Below are positions 9,401 to 15,861 of a DNA stretch of 19,996 nucleotides, one piece after another. Source of the DNA: CAJPNN01 sp041844735 (GTDB lineage Bacteria > Bacillota > Clostridia > Peptostreptococcales > Anaerovoracaceae); NCBI GenBank assembly GCA_041844735.1, contig JBGZBP010000069.1:1-19996 (forward strand). The letters are read 5' to 3'. The notes under the pieces are model-generated. The model was not told where the DNA came from, searched no databases, and saw only the letters and a list, made by a program, of their open reading frames with translations. The position numbers and the translations under genes are program-made. Positions within the stretch are counted from its first letter, which is position 1. Each line of letters begins with the position of its first letter.

Positions 9401-10705
9401 GCGGCAATGGATGAAAGAGAACGAAACGGTACGGTGCCTGCTAAAGCGGATACCTCGTATGAGAGAATAATTTTCACTAAAGATATGAAAAAAGATTATA
9501 CAATATTGATACCTCAGATGTCTCCGATGCATTTTGAAATGATTGAGGCAGCTTTGAATCATAGCGGGTACAATGTTGAATTGTTACCGTCCGTGGATAA
9601 GAATGCAGTTGAGGAAGGGCTTAAATATATAAATAATGATGCATGCTATCCAACAATTGTATCTTTAGGTCAGATTATTTCTGCTATAAAGTCAGGGAAA
9701 TATGACCTGAACAAGATAGCTGTATTTATGAGCCAAACAGGAGGAGGATGCAGAGCAAGCAATTATGTCGCTTTGCTGAGAAAAGCGTTTAAAGATATGG
9801 GATTGGAGCACATTCCCGTAGTAAGTGCAAACATGGCGGGGCTTGAATCGAATCCGGGATTTAAGTTTACTCTTCCACTGATAAAACGTGCACTTTTAGC
9901 ACTGGTTTACGGGGATCTCTTTATGAGAGTTTTGTACAGGACAAGACCTTATGAAATCAATGTCGGAGAGGCTGACAGATTGTATGAAAAATGGATGGCG
10001 ATTGCCAAGAAAAATATCGAAGATGCCCACACTGCAACATTTAAGAAAAACATAAAGAATATAGTTGATGATTTTGACAATATGCTGCTTACAGATGAGA
10101 ATAAACCGAGAGTCGGTATAGTTGGTGAAATATTGGTAAAGTACCATCCTACTGCAAATAACGATATCGTAGGTATAATAGAAGAAGAAGGCGGAGAAGC
10201 CGTAGTATTGGATTTGATAGACTTCTTTCTCTATGGAATGTACTCAAAGACATATAACTATGAAAATCTTTCAGGAACAGTAAAGCAATATCTGGTTAAT
10301 AAGCTGGCGATAAACGTGGTGGAACACTACAGGAAGCATGCCAGGAAAGTTTTATCTGAAAGCAAGAGATTTACCGAGCCGTTAAGAATTGAAGATTTGG
10401 CAAAAAAAGCACAGAATGTTATCTCTATAGGGAATCAATGTGGTGAAGGCTGGCTTCTTACAGCGGAAATGATGGAATTGCTCGACAGCGGCATATGCAA
10501 TATAGCTTGTCTACAGCCATTTGCATGTTTGCCTAACCATGTTACGGGGAAAGGTATGATGAAACCGTTGAGAAAGTATAACCCGGATGCAAATATTTGT
10601 GCAATAGATTATGACCCCGGAGCAAGTGATGTTAATCAGCTGAACAGGATAAAGTTGATGATGTCCATTGCCCACAAGAAAAGCAAGGGGTTGAGCGGTT
10701 ATTAG
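6473..10705 (+). CDS. Giant acyl-CoA dehydratase activase-related protein (two BadF/HgdC-type ATPase domains + DUF2229 + dehydratase-like region)
   Basis: The 1410-residue protein joins two ASKHA ATPase domains of the 2-hydroxyacyl-CoA dehydratase activator (HgdC/BadF) family to a DUF2229-type region. Domain 1 starts LGIDIGSTTVKLVLL at residue 3, with cysteines in NGTCAGGTGAF (about 120) and ARCGVFAKTD (about 160). Domain 2 starts FLGIDAGSTTTKAAL at about 320, with NEACSSGCGSF (about 441) and GTRCTVFMNSK (about 478). In the activator family these cysteines bind a [4Fe-4S] cluster across a dimer; here both halves are on one chain. More cysteine motifs follow: CKKCENNC (about 602), SDTACYPAK (about 716), NDACYPT (about 1055), GGGCRASNY (about 1091), NQCGEGW and CLQPFACLPNH (about 1320-1350). 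The last part resembles dehydratase D subunits. Relatives of this size are common in anaerobes but their substrate is not established. No CoA-transferase or separate dehydratase gene adjoins it. An in-frame ATG at 6452 is less likely. Confidence 0.9.
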   Translation: MKLGIDIGSTTVKLVLLDKVGKIVYKKYERHMSNVFSKVKELLSNLAEKIDSSEPIAVCITGSGGLSLSKAVEVDFEQEVVAASEAVAKLIPDTDVAIELGGEDAKITFYGNTIEQRMNGTCAGGTGAFIDQMAVLLNTDASGLNELAVKYKTIYPIAARCGVFAKTDIQPLINEGASGEDLAASIFQAVVNQTISGLACGRVIKGNVAFLGGPLSFLSELKKRFIETLGLEEHHVVSTENGEFFVAIGAAFLAEHKRKISISKLIGNINCTSRENSDDAKNLPALFETEAEYMEFRERHGREKVERADIKTAKGTAFLGIDAGSTTTKAALIDENKRLLYSFYKNNDGDPIKSVKVMLQELYTLMPEGLSIGRTTVTGYGEGLIKAAFKADSGEIETMAHYRAAEQFLPGVEFILDIGGQDMKCMKIKDGAIYNIMLNEACSSGCGSFIETYAKSVNMSVSDFADEALKSKSPVDLGTRCTVFMNSKVKQSQKEGASVADISAGLSYSVIKNALYKVIKLRNTEETGEKIVVQGGTFLNEAVLRSVELVLGKNAVRPDVAGLMGAYGAAIVAMSQYENGMKSSILKNEDLDSFTVDSLQTRCKKCENNCVIIVNTFKDGERFVTGNRCERGAGKELSKSEMPNLYAYKYSRLFDYKSLEQSEARLGDIGIPRVLNMYENYPFWHKFFTTLGFRVVLSPRSSKSIYEAGMETISSDTACYPAKLVHGHIKWLAASGIKRIFYPGINYEVKEYKNANNHYNCPIVATYPEVIGANMDEVFEKYNIEFIHPFLPYDDDKKLARVLYSEFKDMGISIKQVRTAVKAARDEDGKFKEDIRKKGEETLKYIEENDIKGIVLAGRPYHLDPEINHGIDQMINSFGFAVLTEDSVAHLDDSNSKIRVLDQWTYHSRLYRAARYLGTSKNIEMVQLNSFGCGLDAVTTDQVEELLRERNKLYTVLKIDEGSNLGAAKIRVRSLKAAMDERERNGTVPAKADTSYERIIFTKDMKKDYTILIPQMSPMHFEMIEAALNHSGYNVELLPSVDKNAVEEGLKYINNDACYPTIVSLGQIISAIKSGKYDLNKIAVFMSQTGGGCRASNYVALLRKAFKDMGLEHIPVVSANMAGLESNPGFKFTLPLIKRALLALVYGDLFMRVLYRTRPYEINVGEADRLYEKWMAIAKKNIEDAHTATFKKNIKNIVDDFDNMLLTDENKPRVGIVGEILVKYHPTANNDIVGIIEEEGGEAVVLDLIDFFLYGMYSKTYNYENLSGTVKQYLVNKLAINVVEHYRKHARKVLSESKRFTEPLRIEDLAKKAQNVISIGNQCGEGWLLTAEMMELLDSGICNIACLQPFACLPNHVTGKGMMKPLRKYNPDANICAIDYDPGASDVNQLNRIKLMMSIAHKKSKGLSGY

Positions 10706-10736
10706 ACAAATAATTGTATAAAAATACCAAGAAATA

Positions 10737-10745
10737 TGCTATAAT
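10737..10745 (+). promoter_or_regulatory. Possible extended -10 promoter of yebC
   Basis: TGC followed by TATAAT (10740-10745) forms an extended -10 element 35 bases upstream of yebC. A TTGTAT at 10714-10719 is 20 bases away, too far to be a strong -35. Confidence 0.45.
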
Positions 10746-10769
10746 ATATGCAACAATAGATTATATTTT

Positions 10770-10776
10770 GGAGGAG
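10770..10776 (+). promoter_or_regulatory. Ribosome binding site that sets the yebC start
   Basis: GGAGGAG ends three bases before ATG 10780. The open frame extends 22 codons further upstream (to 10714), but that stretch overlaps the putative promoter and is not conserved in the family. Confidence 0.85.
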
Positions 10777-10779
10777 AAA

Positions 10780-11508
10780 ATGGGAAGACATGGTACTATA
10801 GCAGGAAGGAAAGCTGCACAGGATTCTAAGAGGGCCGCTATATTTACAAAGTATGCAAGAGCAATTACGGTTGCTGCAAAAAGTGGCGGAGGAGATCCGG
10901 AATATAATGCAGAGTTAAAGAATGCTATTGATAAAGCAAAGGGTATAAACATGCCCAATGATAATATTAACAGAGCTATAAAAAAGGGTACCGGAGAACT
11001 GGCAGGAGAAACGTACGAACCCGGAAGATTTGAAGGGTACGGTGCCGGCGGAGTGGCAGTGATAGTGGATGTACTTACAGATAACAAGAACAGGACTACG
11101 GCAGCCGTTAAACATGCTTTTGATAAATATAACGGAAATCTGGGAACACCCGGATGTGTATCATATATGTTTGACAGAAAGGGTGTAATCATAATTGAAA
11201 AGACAGATTCAATTGATGAAGAGAGCCTTATGGAAGCTGCATTGGAAGCAGGGATGGATGATATGAAAGTATATGATGATTGCTTTGAAATCCAGACTTC
11301 CCCGGAAGATTTCGACACTGTTAAAACCGCCATCGTAGAGGCAGGATATGAGGTTGCGGAGGGTGACATTGAGTATATACCGTCAGTTGAGGCTACACCG
11401 ACTGATGAATCCGATATAAAGAATCTCAGAAAGATGCTCGAACTTATGGAAGATAATGATGATGTTCAGAAAGTTTATACTAACAGCAGCATAGATTTAA
11501 CCGAATAA
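10780..11508 (+). CDS. yebC: YebC/TACO1 family translation factor
   Basis: The product is a YebC-type protein (242 aa), long annotated as a transcriptional regulator and more recently linked to relief of ribosome stalling, for example at proline stretches. The start MGRHGTIAGRKAAQDSKRAAIFTKYARAI is the family signature in two parts. GGGDPEYNAELKNAIDKAK and NINRAIKKGTGE follow at about 36-72, then YEPGRFEGYGAGGVAVIVDVLTDNKNRT (cited in parts: YEPGRFEGYG, VDVLTDNKNRT) and the C-terminal EVEYIPS-like segment (DIEYIPSVEATP). ATG 10780 is chosen from the GGAGGAG and from where family similarity begins. It follows the activase by 74 bp, with its own possible promoter, and ends 8 bases before the 6S-like RNA arm. 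Confidence 0.95.
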   Translation: MGRHGTIAGRKAAQDSKRAAIFTKYARAITVAAKSGGGDPEYNAELKNAIDKAKGINMPNDNINRAIKKGTGELAGETYEPGRFEGYGAGGVAVIVDVLTDNKNRTTAAVKHAFDKYNGNLGTPGCVSYMFDRKGVIIIEKTDSIDEESLMEAALEAGMDDMKVYDDCFEIQTSPEDFDTVKTAIVEAGYEVAEGDIEYIPSVEATPTDESDIKNLRKMLELMEDNDDVQKVYTNSSIDLTE

Positions 11509-11515
11509 AACATAC

Positions 11516-11699
11516 AATGTGTCCTGGAGTGTTTGTTAAGGCTTTTTAATTCAACCTACATTACATTCAAGGGAATCCGGAGTTTTAAAAATTATGTTAA
11601 GCCGTCTTTTGAACGGACAACAGAGGTTTTAAGCAGGATACCCACCTATCATAGATAGGGCATGAATTACTGGGTCTGACGACACGTTCGGGATTTTTT
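11516..11699 (+). ncRNA. ssrS: Probable 6S RNA
   Basis: This region resembles 6S RNA, which binds sigma-70 holoenzyme and mimics an open promoter. The closing stem AATGTGTC (11516-11523) pairs with GACACGTT (11681-11688), and GGGATTTTTT follows at 11690-11699, giving about 184 nt, the usual length. GTTAAGGC on the 5' strand and GTTAAGCC on the 3' strand border the central region, and GGCTT/AAGCC can pair. A local hairpin CCGT/ACGG lies at 11602-11616. The 3' domain ACCCA(11640-11644)/TGGGT(11671-11675) encloses the perfect hairpin CCTATC-ATA-GATAGG. The run TGACGACAC before the 3' end matches the 6S motif I remember from several phyla. It is identified by recall of family sequence, not by a covariance search. 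A leader element of fhs is the alternative. Confidence 0.75.
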
Positions 11700-11728
11700 A
11701 TTTTAAAATCAATCGGGAGGACAAACCT

Positions 11729-13402
11729 ATGAAAACGGATATTCAAATCGCACAAGAGGCAAAGCTTGCCAATATTACGGAGATAGCCGAATACCTGGAT
11801 ATAGATGACAAATATTTAGAGCAGTATGGTAAATATAAGGCGAAAATAGACATTAAGCTTTTGACAGAAATGGAAGGAAAAAAGGACGGTAAGCTGATAT
11901 TGGTGACAGCCATTAACCCTACGCCTGCAGGAGAGGGAAAGACAACAGTAAGTGTAGGATTGGCGGATGCTTTGACGTTGCTTGGCGAAAAGACAGTGTT
12001 GGCTCTAAGAGAACCGTCTTTAGGTCCGGTTTTTGGAGTAAAGGGTGGTGCGTGCGGCGGAGGTTACGCACAGGTTCTTCCGATGGAAGATATAAACTTG
12101 CATTTTACGGGGGATTTGCATGCAGTTACAGCTGCAAACAACCTGATTGCAGCAATGCTGGACAATCACATCCAGCAAGGAAACGAGCTTAACGTAGATA
12201 TCAGAAAAATAGTTTGGAAAAGATGTATAGACATGAACGACAGGCAATTGAGAAATGTTATTGATGGTCTTGGAGGAAAGGTGAACGGAGTTCCAAGGGA
12301 GGACGGATTTGATATTTCGGTAGCATCCGAGATTATGGCAGTATTATGTTTGTCGGACAGCATTTCGGAATTAAAAAGTAAACTGTCGAAAATGATCGTT
12401 GCATATGATAATGAGGACAATCCTGTTACTGCAGGAGATATAGGAGCTGTAGGTGCGGCAACGGTACTGCTTAAAGATGCTTTGAAGCCTAATATGGTGC
12501 AAACACTGGTAAAGACTCCGGCGTTTATCCATGGCGGACCGTTTGCGAATATTGCTCATGGATGTAACAGCATCATGGCTACAAGGATGGCATTAAAGTT
12601 GGGTGATTACGTAGTTACGGAAGCCGGTTTCGGTGCCGACTTGGGGGCTGAAAAATTCATGGATATTAAATGCAGAATGGGAGGATTTGCTCCGGACTGT
12701 GTAGTAGTGGTTGCGACGGTCAGATCTTTAAAGCTGAATGGAGGATTGTCCAAGGAAGAACTCACAAAAGAGGATATTTCGGCACTGGAGAAAGGGTTTG
12801 TAAACCTGAAGAGACATATTGATAATATAAGAGACGTTTTTGGAAGAAATCTTGTTGTAGCAGTAAACAGGTTTCCTACAGATACGGATGCCGAGTTGGC
12901 TTTGATTAAAAAGATGTGTGAGGATATTTCTGTTGAAGCCGTCGTTGCGGAAGTATTTGCAAAGGGCGGTGCAGGCGGAAAAGATCTTGCAAAAGCCGTA
13001 ATAGATAAAACTGTTTTGAAGAAGGAAAATCTCAAATTCACATATGATTTAAATATGGGAATAAAGGAAAAAATAGAGGCTGTAGCAAGAAGGATTTACA
13101 GGGCTGAAAATGTAAATTTCACGGATAAAAGTTTGTCTGAAATAGATAGACTGGAGAGATTGGGATATGGGAATTTGCCCGTATGCATAGCTAAAACTCA
13201 GTATTCATTCTCGGATAATCCAAAACTACTGGGAGCTCCTGTTGGATTCAGCATTACCGTGAAGAGTATAAAACCGTCGGTTGGAGCTGGATTTATCGTA
13301 GCTTTGACAGGAGACATAATGACCATGCCGGGTCTTCCAAAGAAGCCTGCAGCGGTCAATATAGATATAGATGATAATGGAAACATAACGGGACTTTTTT
13401 AA
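11729..13402 (+). CDS. fhs: Formate-tetrahydrofolate ligase (10-formyl-THF synthetase)
   Basis: This enzyme uses ATP to join formate to THF, giving 10-formyl-THF. The 557 residues are full length. The nucleotide-binding motif NPTPAGEGKTTVSVGL is at about residues 65-80. LREPSLGPVFGVKGGACGGGYAQV follows at about 92-115 (key parts REPSLGP and GGACGGG). GGPFANIAHGCNS is at about 270, FGADLGAEKF at about 302-311, and the C-terminal PVCIAKTQYSFSDNP and VALTGDIMTMPGLPKKPAA complete the family pattern. GGGAGG precedes ATG 11729. It heads an fhs-fchA-folD run in which the three products act in sequence. In a fermenting anaerobe this set may supply purine and Met-tRNA formyl groups, or run in reverse during purine or histidine breakdown. 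Confidence 0.98.
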   Translation: MKTDIQIAQEAKLANITEIAEYLDIDDKYLEQYGKYKAKIDIKLLTEMEGKKDGKLILVTAINPTPAGEGKTTVSVGLADALTLLGEKTVLALREPSLGPVFGVKGGACGGGYAQVLPMEDINLHFTGDLHAVTAANNLIAAMLDNHIQQGNELNVDIRKIVWKRCIDMNDRQLRNVIDGLGGKVNGVPREDGFDISVASEIMAVLCLSDSISELKSKLSKMIVAYDNEDNPVTAGDIGAVGAATVLLKDALKPNMVQTLVKTPAFIHGGPFANIAHGCNSIMATRMALKLGDYVVTEAGFGADLGAEKFMDIKCRMGGFAPDCVVVVATVRSLKLNGGLSKEELTKEDISALEKGFVNLKRHIDNIRDVFGRNLVVAVNRFPTDTDAELALIKKMCEDISVEAVVAEVFAKGGAGGKDLAKAVIDKTVLKKENLKFTYDLNMGIKEKIEAVARRIYRAENVNFTDKSLSEIDRLERLGYGNLPVCIAKTQYSFSDNPKLLGAPVGFSITVKSIKPSVGAGFIVALTGDIMTMPGLPKKPAAVNIDIDDNGNITGLF

Positions 13403-13427
13403 AAATCTTGTAATTAATGCTTTATAT

Positions 13428-13433
13428 AGGAGG
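13428..13433 (+). promoter_or_regulatory. Ribosome binding site that sets the fchA start
   Basis: AGGAGG stands seven bases before ATG 13441. The in-frame ATG at 13417 lies upstream of it, has no ribosome site and would add only a translation of the Shine-Dalgarno region (GGGG). Confidence 0.9.
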
Positions 13434-13440
13434 TGGAGGT

Positions 13441-14070
13441 ATGTTATATCAGAGGTGTAATGTTTTTTTAAATGCTTTAGCATCGGCAAAGCCTGTTCCG
13501 GGAGGCGGCGGAGCAAGTGCTTTGGTTGCAGCTGAGGGCGTAGCTCTTGGAGAAATGGTAGGCAACCTGACATTAGGAAGGCAAAAATACGCTGAGGTCG
13601 AGGAAGAAATAAAAGGACTGTTGGATAAATTGGGAGCATTCAGAAACAGGTTTGAAGAAATGGTGAATGCAGATGCAAGAGCATTTGAGCCATTGCAAGC
13701 GGCCTATGGTATGCCTGCCGAAACTGAGGAAGAGAAAGCCAAAAAAGAAGCTGTTATGGAATCATGTTTATATGATGCTGCTATGTCTCCGTTCAAAATA
13801 GGCGAGACTGTCAATAAAGCTTTGCAGGTAATGAGACGTATGGGGGAAATAGGCACGAAAATTGCGATAAGTGATGTTGCCACAGGAGTGGGTTTTTTAG
13901 TTGCGGCAGCACGTGGAGCTTACATAAACGTTCTTGTTAACACATCTTTGATGAAAAATGAAAAGACAAAAAATATTTTTGAAGAGAATGCGGAGAAATG
14001 GTTGAAAGAAGCTGTGAGAACAGGAGAAGAAATAATTTCAGATATTGTAAATAGGATGGTGTCTAAGTAG
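13441..14070 (+). CDS. fchA: Methenyltetrahydrofolate cyclohydrolase / formiminotetrahydrofolate cyclodeaminase
   Basis: This is a stand-alone member of the cyclodeaminase family (209 aa), homologous to the C-terminal part of animal FTCD. In clostridia the family serves as FchA, interconverting 10-formyl- and 5,10-methenyl-THF, or as a formimino-THF cyclodeaminase. The folate-binding PVPGGGGASALVAAEG follows the N-terminal helix at about residue 16. ALGEMVGNLTLGRQKY continues the conserved block at about 34-49. Near the C-terminus DVATGVGFLVAAARGAYINVLVN is typical (key part DVATGVGFL). It is 38 bp after fhs and 1 bp before folD. Its role matters here because the adjoining FolD appears to lack the cyclohydrolase lysine. 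Whether it also accepts formimino-THF cannot be told from the sequence. Confidence 0.93.
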   Translation: MLYQRCNVFLNALASAKPVPGGGGASALVAAEGVALGEMVGNLTLGRQKYAEVEEEIKGLLDKLGAFRNRFEEMVNADARAFEPLQAAYGMPAETEEEKAKKEAVMESCLYDAAMSPFKIGETVNKALQVMRRMGEIGTKIAISDVATGVGFLVAAARGAYINVLVNTSLMKNEKTKNIFEENAEKWLKEAVRTGEEIISDIVNRMVSK

Positions 14071-14071
14071 G

Positions 14072-14911
14072 ATGGAAATCAGAGGGAAAGAGGCAGCAGA
14101 TAAAATAAAAATGCAAATTTGCTGTGAGGTAAATGAGTTAAAACAGATAAATGTTTTTCCTAAGCTGGCAATAATGCGTGTCGGAAATAGAAAAGACGAC
14201 GTGGCATATGAGAACAGGCTCAAGAAGAATGCTGAAGAGCTGGGAATTGAAGTGATTGTAAATACAGTCGAAGAGGATGAGGGGTTTGAAAAATTCAAAA
14301 AAGTTTTCTCGGCTTTGAATGACGATGAAAGTGTTCACGGAATAATTTTATTCAGACCGCTAAAAATAAAGGAATGGGAAGACTTTGCACAACAAAATAT
14401 CAAACCTGAAAAAGATGTTGACTGTATGGGAAGTTTTAATCTTGCAAAATCATATTTTGGTGATTTTAGAGGAATACTACCGGCGACCCCTTGTGCATGT
14501 ATCGAAATATTAAAGCATTACGGATATGAAATAACAGGAAAAAATGTAGTTATTGTAAATAGGAGCATGGTACTTGGAAAACCTCTGGCAATGATGTTTT
14601 TAAATGAAAATGCAACAGTTACTACGTGCCATTCCAAAACGAAAAATTTAAGGGAAGTAACGAAAAATGCCGATATAGTGGTGACGGGAATAGGTAAAGC
14701 AGGCTTTTTTGATTCATCATATTTCGGTAAAGATGCAATAGTTTTGGATGTTGGAATAAATTTTGATGAAGAAGGCATGATAGGTGATGTTTCAAGAAAC
14801 ATTTCTGAAAATGTAAGCGGGATAACACCGGTTCCCGGTGGAATAGGGGTTGTAACAGGAGCAGTGCTTTTCAGTAATTTACTGAAAGGAATGAAATCAA
14901 ATCAAATTTAA
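14072..14911 (+). CDS. folD: Divergent FolD: methylenetetrahydrofolate dehydrogenase, cyclohydrolase site apparently lost
   Basis: The product is a FolD-family protein of 279 residues that should oxidise or form 5,10-methylene-THF with NAD(P). The fold is intact: substrate domain (1-120), Rossmann domain with VVIVNRSMVLGKPLA (about 157-171), VVTGIGKAGF and the C-terminal ITPVPGGIG. Aligned without gaps to E. coli FolD ([23 protein letters not shown]), the segment VGNRKDDVAYENRLKKNAEELG keeps Y46 but puts L50 where catalytic K54 stands. VQLPLP becomes LFRPLK, so Q98 is F94. D121 is kept as D117 (KDVDC). PGGVGPMT becomes PGGIGVVT. The lysine and glutamine serve the cyclohydrolase step in the family, so this may be dehydrogenase only, with FchA, one base upstream, doing the other step. 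That split is inference. Confidence 0.88.
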   Translation: MEIRGKEAADKIKMQICCEVNELKQINVFPKLAIMRVGNRKDDVAYENRLKKNAEELGIEVIVNTVEEDEGFEKFKKVFSALNDDESVHGIILFRPLKIKEWEDFAQQNIKPEKDVDCMGSFNLAKSYFGDFRGILPATPCACIEILKHYGYEITGKNVVIVNRSMVLGKPLAMMFLNENATVTTCHSKTKNLREVTKNADIVVTGIGKAGFFDSSYFGKDAIVLDVGINFDEEGMIGDVSRNISENVSGITPVPGGIGVVTGAVLFSNLLKGMKSNQI

Positions 14912-15044
14912 TTTTATATGCATAATTCGGCAACAACACTGAATTGTAGGATTAACATTTATAGTACTTTTGCATAGGCGGAGTATACCTGATTATACAG
15001 GGCATTTTATCTCTGAAAAGTGGCTAAAATCGGGATGCGGATTT
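14912..15044. other. Structured intergenic region between convergent folD and PHP genes
   Basis: This 133-base stretch holds no gene but several inverted repeats. AATTCGG/CTGAATT (14924-14930/14939-14945) has an 8-base loop and one G-T pair. GTATA/TATAC at 14983-14998 overlaps CCTG/CAGG. ATTTTA/TAAAAT (15005-15010/15025-15030) is a further stem. It ends in the hairpin listed separately. I recognise no RNA family in it. Confidence 0.4.
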
Positions 15045-15046
15045 TT
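15026..15046. terminator. Weak, possibly bidirectional terminator between folD and the PHP gene
   Basis: AAAATC (15026-15031) pairs with GATTTT (15040-15045) around an 8-base loop, with TTTTT at 15042-15046 on the forward strand. The reverse-strand PHP stop codon (15045-15047) touches it. The stem is AT-rich and short. Confidence 0.4.
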
Positions 15047-15836
15047 ATAAATCAACCAGTGAAAGCTCACGATTTTTAAATGTCGCCAGCTTGCTGAAAC
15101 CGAAGCTTCTAAGATAATCTTTCATTTCGTCAAAGCCATATCTTATGTGTTTGGTAGCGTGTGCATCCGAACCCATTGTGATATTTCTCCCACCATAGTC
15201 AAAGAACATTTGCAATATTTCTTTCCTTGGTAGAGTTGTAGGCATCATGTTATATCTGAAAGAAGAAGTGTTAAGCTCAAGACCCTTATCATCAGCTATA
15301 ATCAACTTTAATATTTCTGATACTGTTTCAGCATATTCCTTGAAGTCGGGGATAGCATCAGCATATCGGTCGATGATGGAAAAATGACCGATAATATCAT
15401 AATTCTTGTACGTTTTAAGACAATTATACATATTCTCATAGAAAATCCTGTATATTTCCAATCCGGTATGGTTTTCATAAAACTCTTTTTTGTCAACCGG
15501 CATATTCAAACATGAGTGAAAAGAGCCGAGGATGAAGTCATATTCAAATGCATTTGCAGCGATGTTGCACTTATCCTCCGTTTCGCCGCCCTGTATTCCT
15601 ATCTCTATACCTTTAACTATTCTGATTTCTTTTTTGTATTGATCTTCCTTTTCGAGCAGCATTCTGTGATATGCAGGAAAATCCAAGTCAAACGGCATAT
15701 CGTCATTATAGTCGGGATCATAGTGATCCGTTATAGCATATTCTTTTATTCCCAAAGATATAGCATGTTTTATCATGTCATCGGGTGATGTTACAGAATC
15801 ACAGGAAAATGAAGTGTGGGAATGGTAGTCAAACAT
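15045..15836 (-). CDS. PHP-domain phosphoesterase, HisJ-like
   Basis: The 263-residue protein is a PHP-family metal-dependent phosphoesterase. The first metal motif is DYHSHTSFSCD (residues 3-13). ITDHYDPD lies at about 38-45, GIEIGIQGGE at about 76-85, LGSFHSC at about 104-110, and the last motif MGSDAHATKHIRYG at about 226-239. It resembles histidinol-phosphatase HisJ, but no his gene is near, so the substrate could be another phosphate ester. GGGAGG stands six bases before ATG 15836 and lies in the 25-bp gap after rodA, so it is the second gene of a reverse-strand rodA-PHP operon. The family call is firm; the substrate is open. Confidence 0.85.
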   Translation of the reverse strand: MFDYHSHTSFSCDSVTSPDDMIKHAISLGIKEYAITDHYDPDYNDDMPFDLDFPAYHRMLLEKEDQYKKEIRIVKGIEIGIQGGETEDKCNIAANAFEYDFILGSFHSCLNMPVDKKEFYENHTGLEIYRIFYENMYNCLKTYKNYDIIGHFSIIDRYADAIPDFKEYAETVSEILKLIIADDKGLELNTSSFRYNMMPTTLPRKEILQMFFDYGGRNITMGSDAHATKHIRYGFDEMKDYLRSFGFSKLATFKNRELSLVDL

Positions 15837-15861
15837 AGTGTTCCTCCCTTTATAGTAATGT

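Noticed and set aside
10714..10779. N-terminal extension of YebC (22 codons)
   Set aside because: No ribosome site for it, overlap with a likely promoter, and the conserved protein starts at ATG 10780.
10761..11369. 202-codon reverse-strand frame opposite yebC, and similar long antisense frames opposite rpoD, fhs, rny and others
   Set aside because: They mirror well-identified genes codon for codon, are rich in Ser/Ile/Leu as antisense frames are, and lack ribosome sites.
11683..11696. PurBox-like CCGAAC sites near fhs and in the two purR repeats
   Set aside because: Only the six-base core matches well, flanks deviate, sites are not paired as PurR operators are, and about ten such hexamers are expected by chance in 20 kb.
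11509..11728. ZTP (pfl) or THF riboswitch ahead of fhs
   Set aside because: fhs is a typical ZTP target, but the CCGCCUGGGCA core and the THF riboswitch core are not present; the region fits 6S RNA better.
14976..14990. Reverse-strand CCGCCTATGC as a ZTP riboswitch core near the folate genes
   Set aside because: The match stops at CCGCCT, the strand is wrong for folD, and no 5' domain of the motif is present.
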